50,571 nucleotides of DNA, from positions 1 to 50,571 of the forward strand of contig NZ_WQNE01000043.1 in NCBI RefSeq assembly GCF_009759665.1. The letters are read 5' to 3'. Position numbers and translations under genes: made by a program. Under the pieces are notes generated by a model. That model had not been told where the DNA came from. It saw nothing but the letters and a program-made list of their open reading frames with translations, and searched no databases. Positions 50,417 to 50,571 of this stretch are shown here, in pieces (position 1 is the stretch's first letter; every line of letters starts with the position of its first letter). The DNA is from Bradyrhizobium cajani. Lineage in GTDB: Bacteria > Pseudomonadota > Alphaproteobacteria > Rhizobiales > Xanthobacteraceae.

Positions 50417-50469
50417 ACCGCCGCGCCGTCATGGCCGGGCTCGTTGTTTAGCCCGGACAGATCACTGAC

Positions 50470-50571
50470 GGGTGTTCGGAGACATAGCTGACACATCAAC
50501 ATGGCTGGATTGGTCGATTCGGGAGGCCGTCCATGCCTTGGAGTGAGGTGTCGGTAATGGATCAGCGTCAT
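50470..50571 (+). mobile_element. Left end of an IS481-type insertion sequence (cut by window edge)
   Basis: After the permease gene the bases starting about TGTTCGGAGACATAGCTGAC (50473) resemble, from memory, the terminal repeat of IS481-family elements in rhizobia, and a transposase start follows. The outer boundary and any target duplication cannot be seen. Confidence 0.6.
50533..50571 (+). CDS. IS481-family transposase, N-terminal 13 codons (cut by window edge)
   Basis: ATG at 50533 with a GGGAGG site six bases upstream opens MPWSEVSVMDQRH, the usual beginning of IS481-type DDE transposases. The rest lies beyond the window. Confidence 0.7.
   Translation, partial: MPWSEVSVMDQRH

Noticed and set aside
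1..50571. tRNA or rRNA genes, for example near rpsB-tsf
   Set aside because: I looked through the intergenic stretches on both strands and found no cloverleaf pattern or CCA-type 3' ends.

Overview
The window reads as a chromosomal segment of a GC-rich alphaproteobacterium of the order Rhizobiales, most probably Bradyrhizobium or a close relative. The reasons are the long lpx/bam/rseP/dxr/cdsA/uppS/frr/pyrH/tsf/rpsB block, LpxI in place of LpxH, the short alphaproteobacterial ProS, an arsenic module with an aquaporin, a pcu-type copper operon, and Bradyrhizobium-style palindromic intergenic repeats. I had no database access, so all names rest on motifs and context.

Layout. (1) 1-4130, + strand: the 3' end of a CUT1-type sugar ABC importer (binding-protein end, two permeases, ATPase) followed by a short-chain dehydrogenase, all with overlapping or very close ends. 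(2) 4132-19438, - strand: a housekeeping envelope and translation block, in transcription order rpsB, tsf, pyrH, frr, uppS, cdsA, dxr, rseP, bamA, lpxD, fabZ, then lpxA, lpxI, lpxB. One small KTSC-type gene lies in the opposite direction between fabZ and lpxA. (3) 19670-27864, - strand: a secreted caspase-fold protein lacking both catalytic residues, a Tat-type secreted beta-carbonic anhydrase, dnaE, a 32-residue one-helix membrane protein behind an alphaproteobacterial LexA box, and an outer-membrane barrel protein with a clear terminator. (4) 28231-32826: an arsenic module. Its - strand arm is arsR, a Cys-tailed flavoprotein and a frameshifted MFS exporter; its + strand arm is a second arsR, an AqpS-like channel and arsC. 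(5) 32888-38379: an XRE/MmyB regulator divergent from a medium-chain reductase, then lolD, lolC/E and proS. (6) 38543-45818, - strand: a seven-gene copper operon resembling pcuABCDE of B. japonicum, with an Asp-box propeller and a TlpA-like thioredoxin inserted between pcuB and pcuC. (7) 45819-50571, + strand: a regulatory region with a FixK-type box and a strong terminator, a single-domain globin, a ribose-type ABC importer, and the left edge of an IS481-type insertion sequence.

The least ordinary points are the SOS-controlled microprotein upstream of dnaE (a SidA-like candidate), the enlarged pcu operon with a FixK-type box upstream, the pseudo-caspase, and the frameshift in the arsenic MFS gene.
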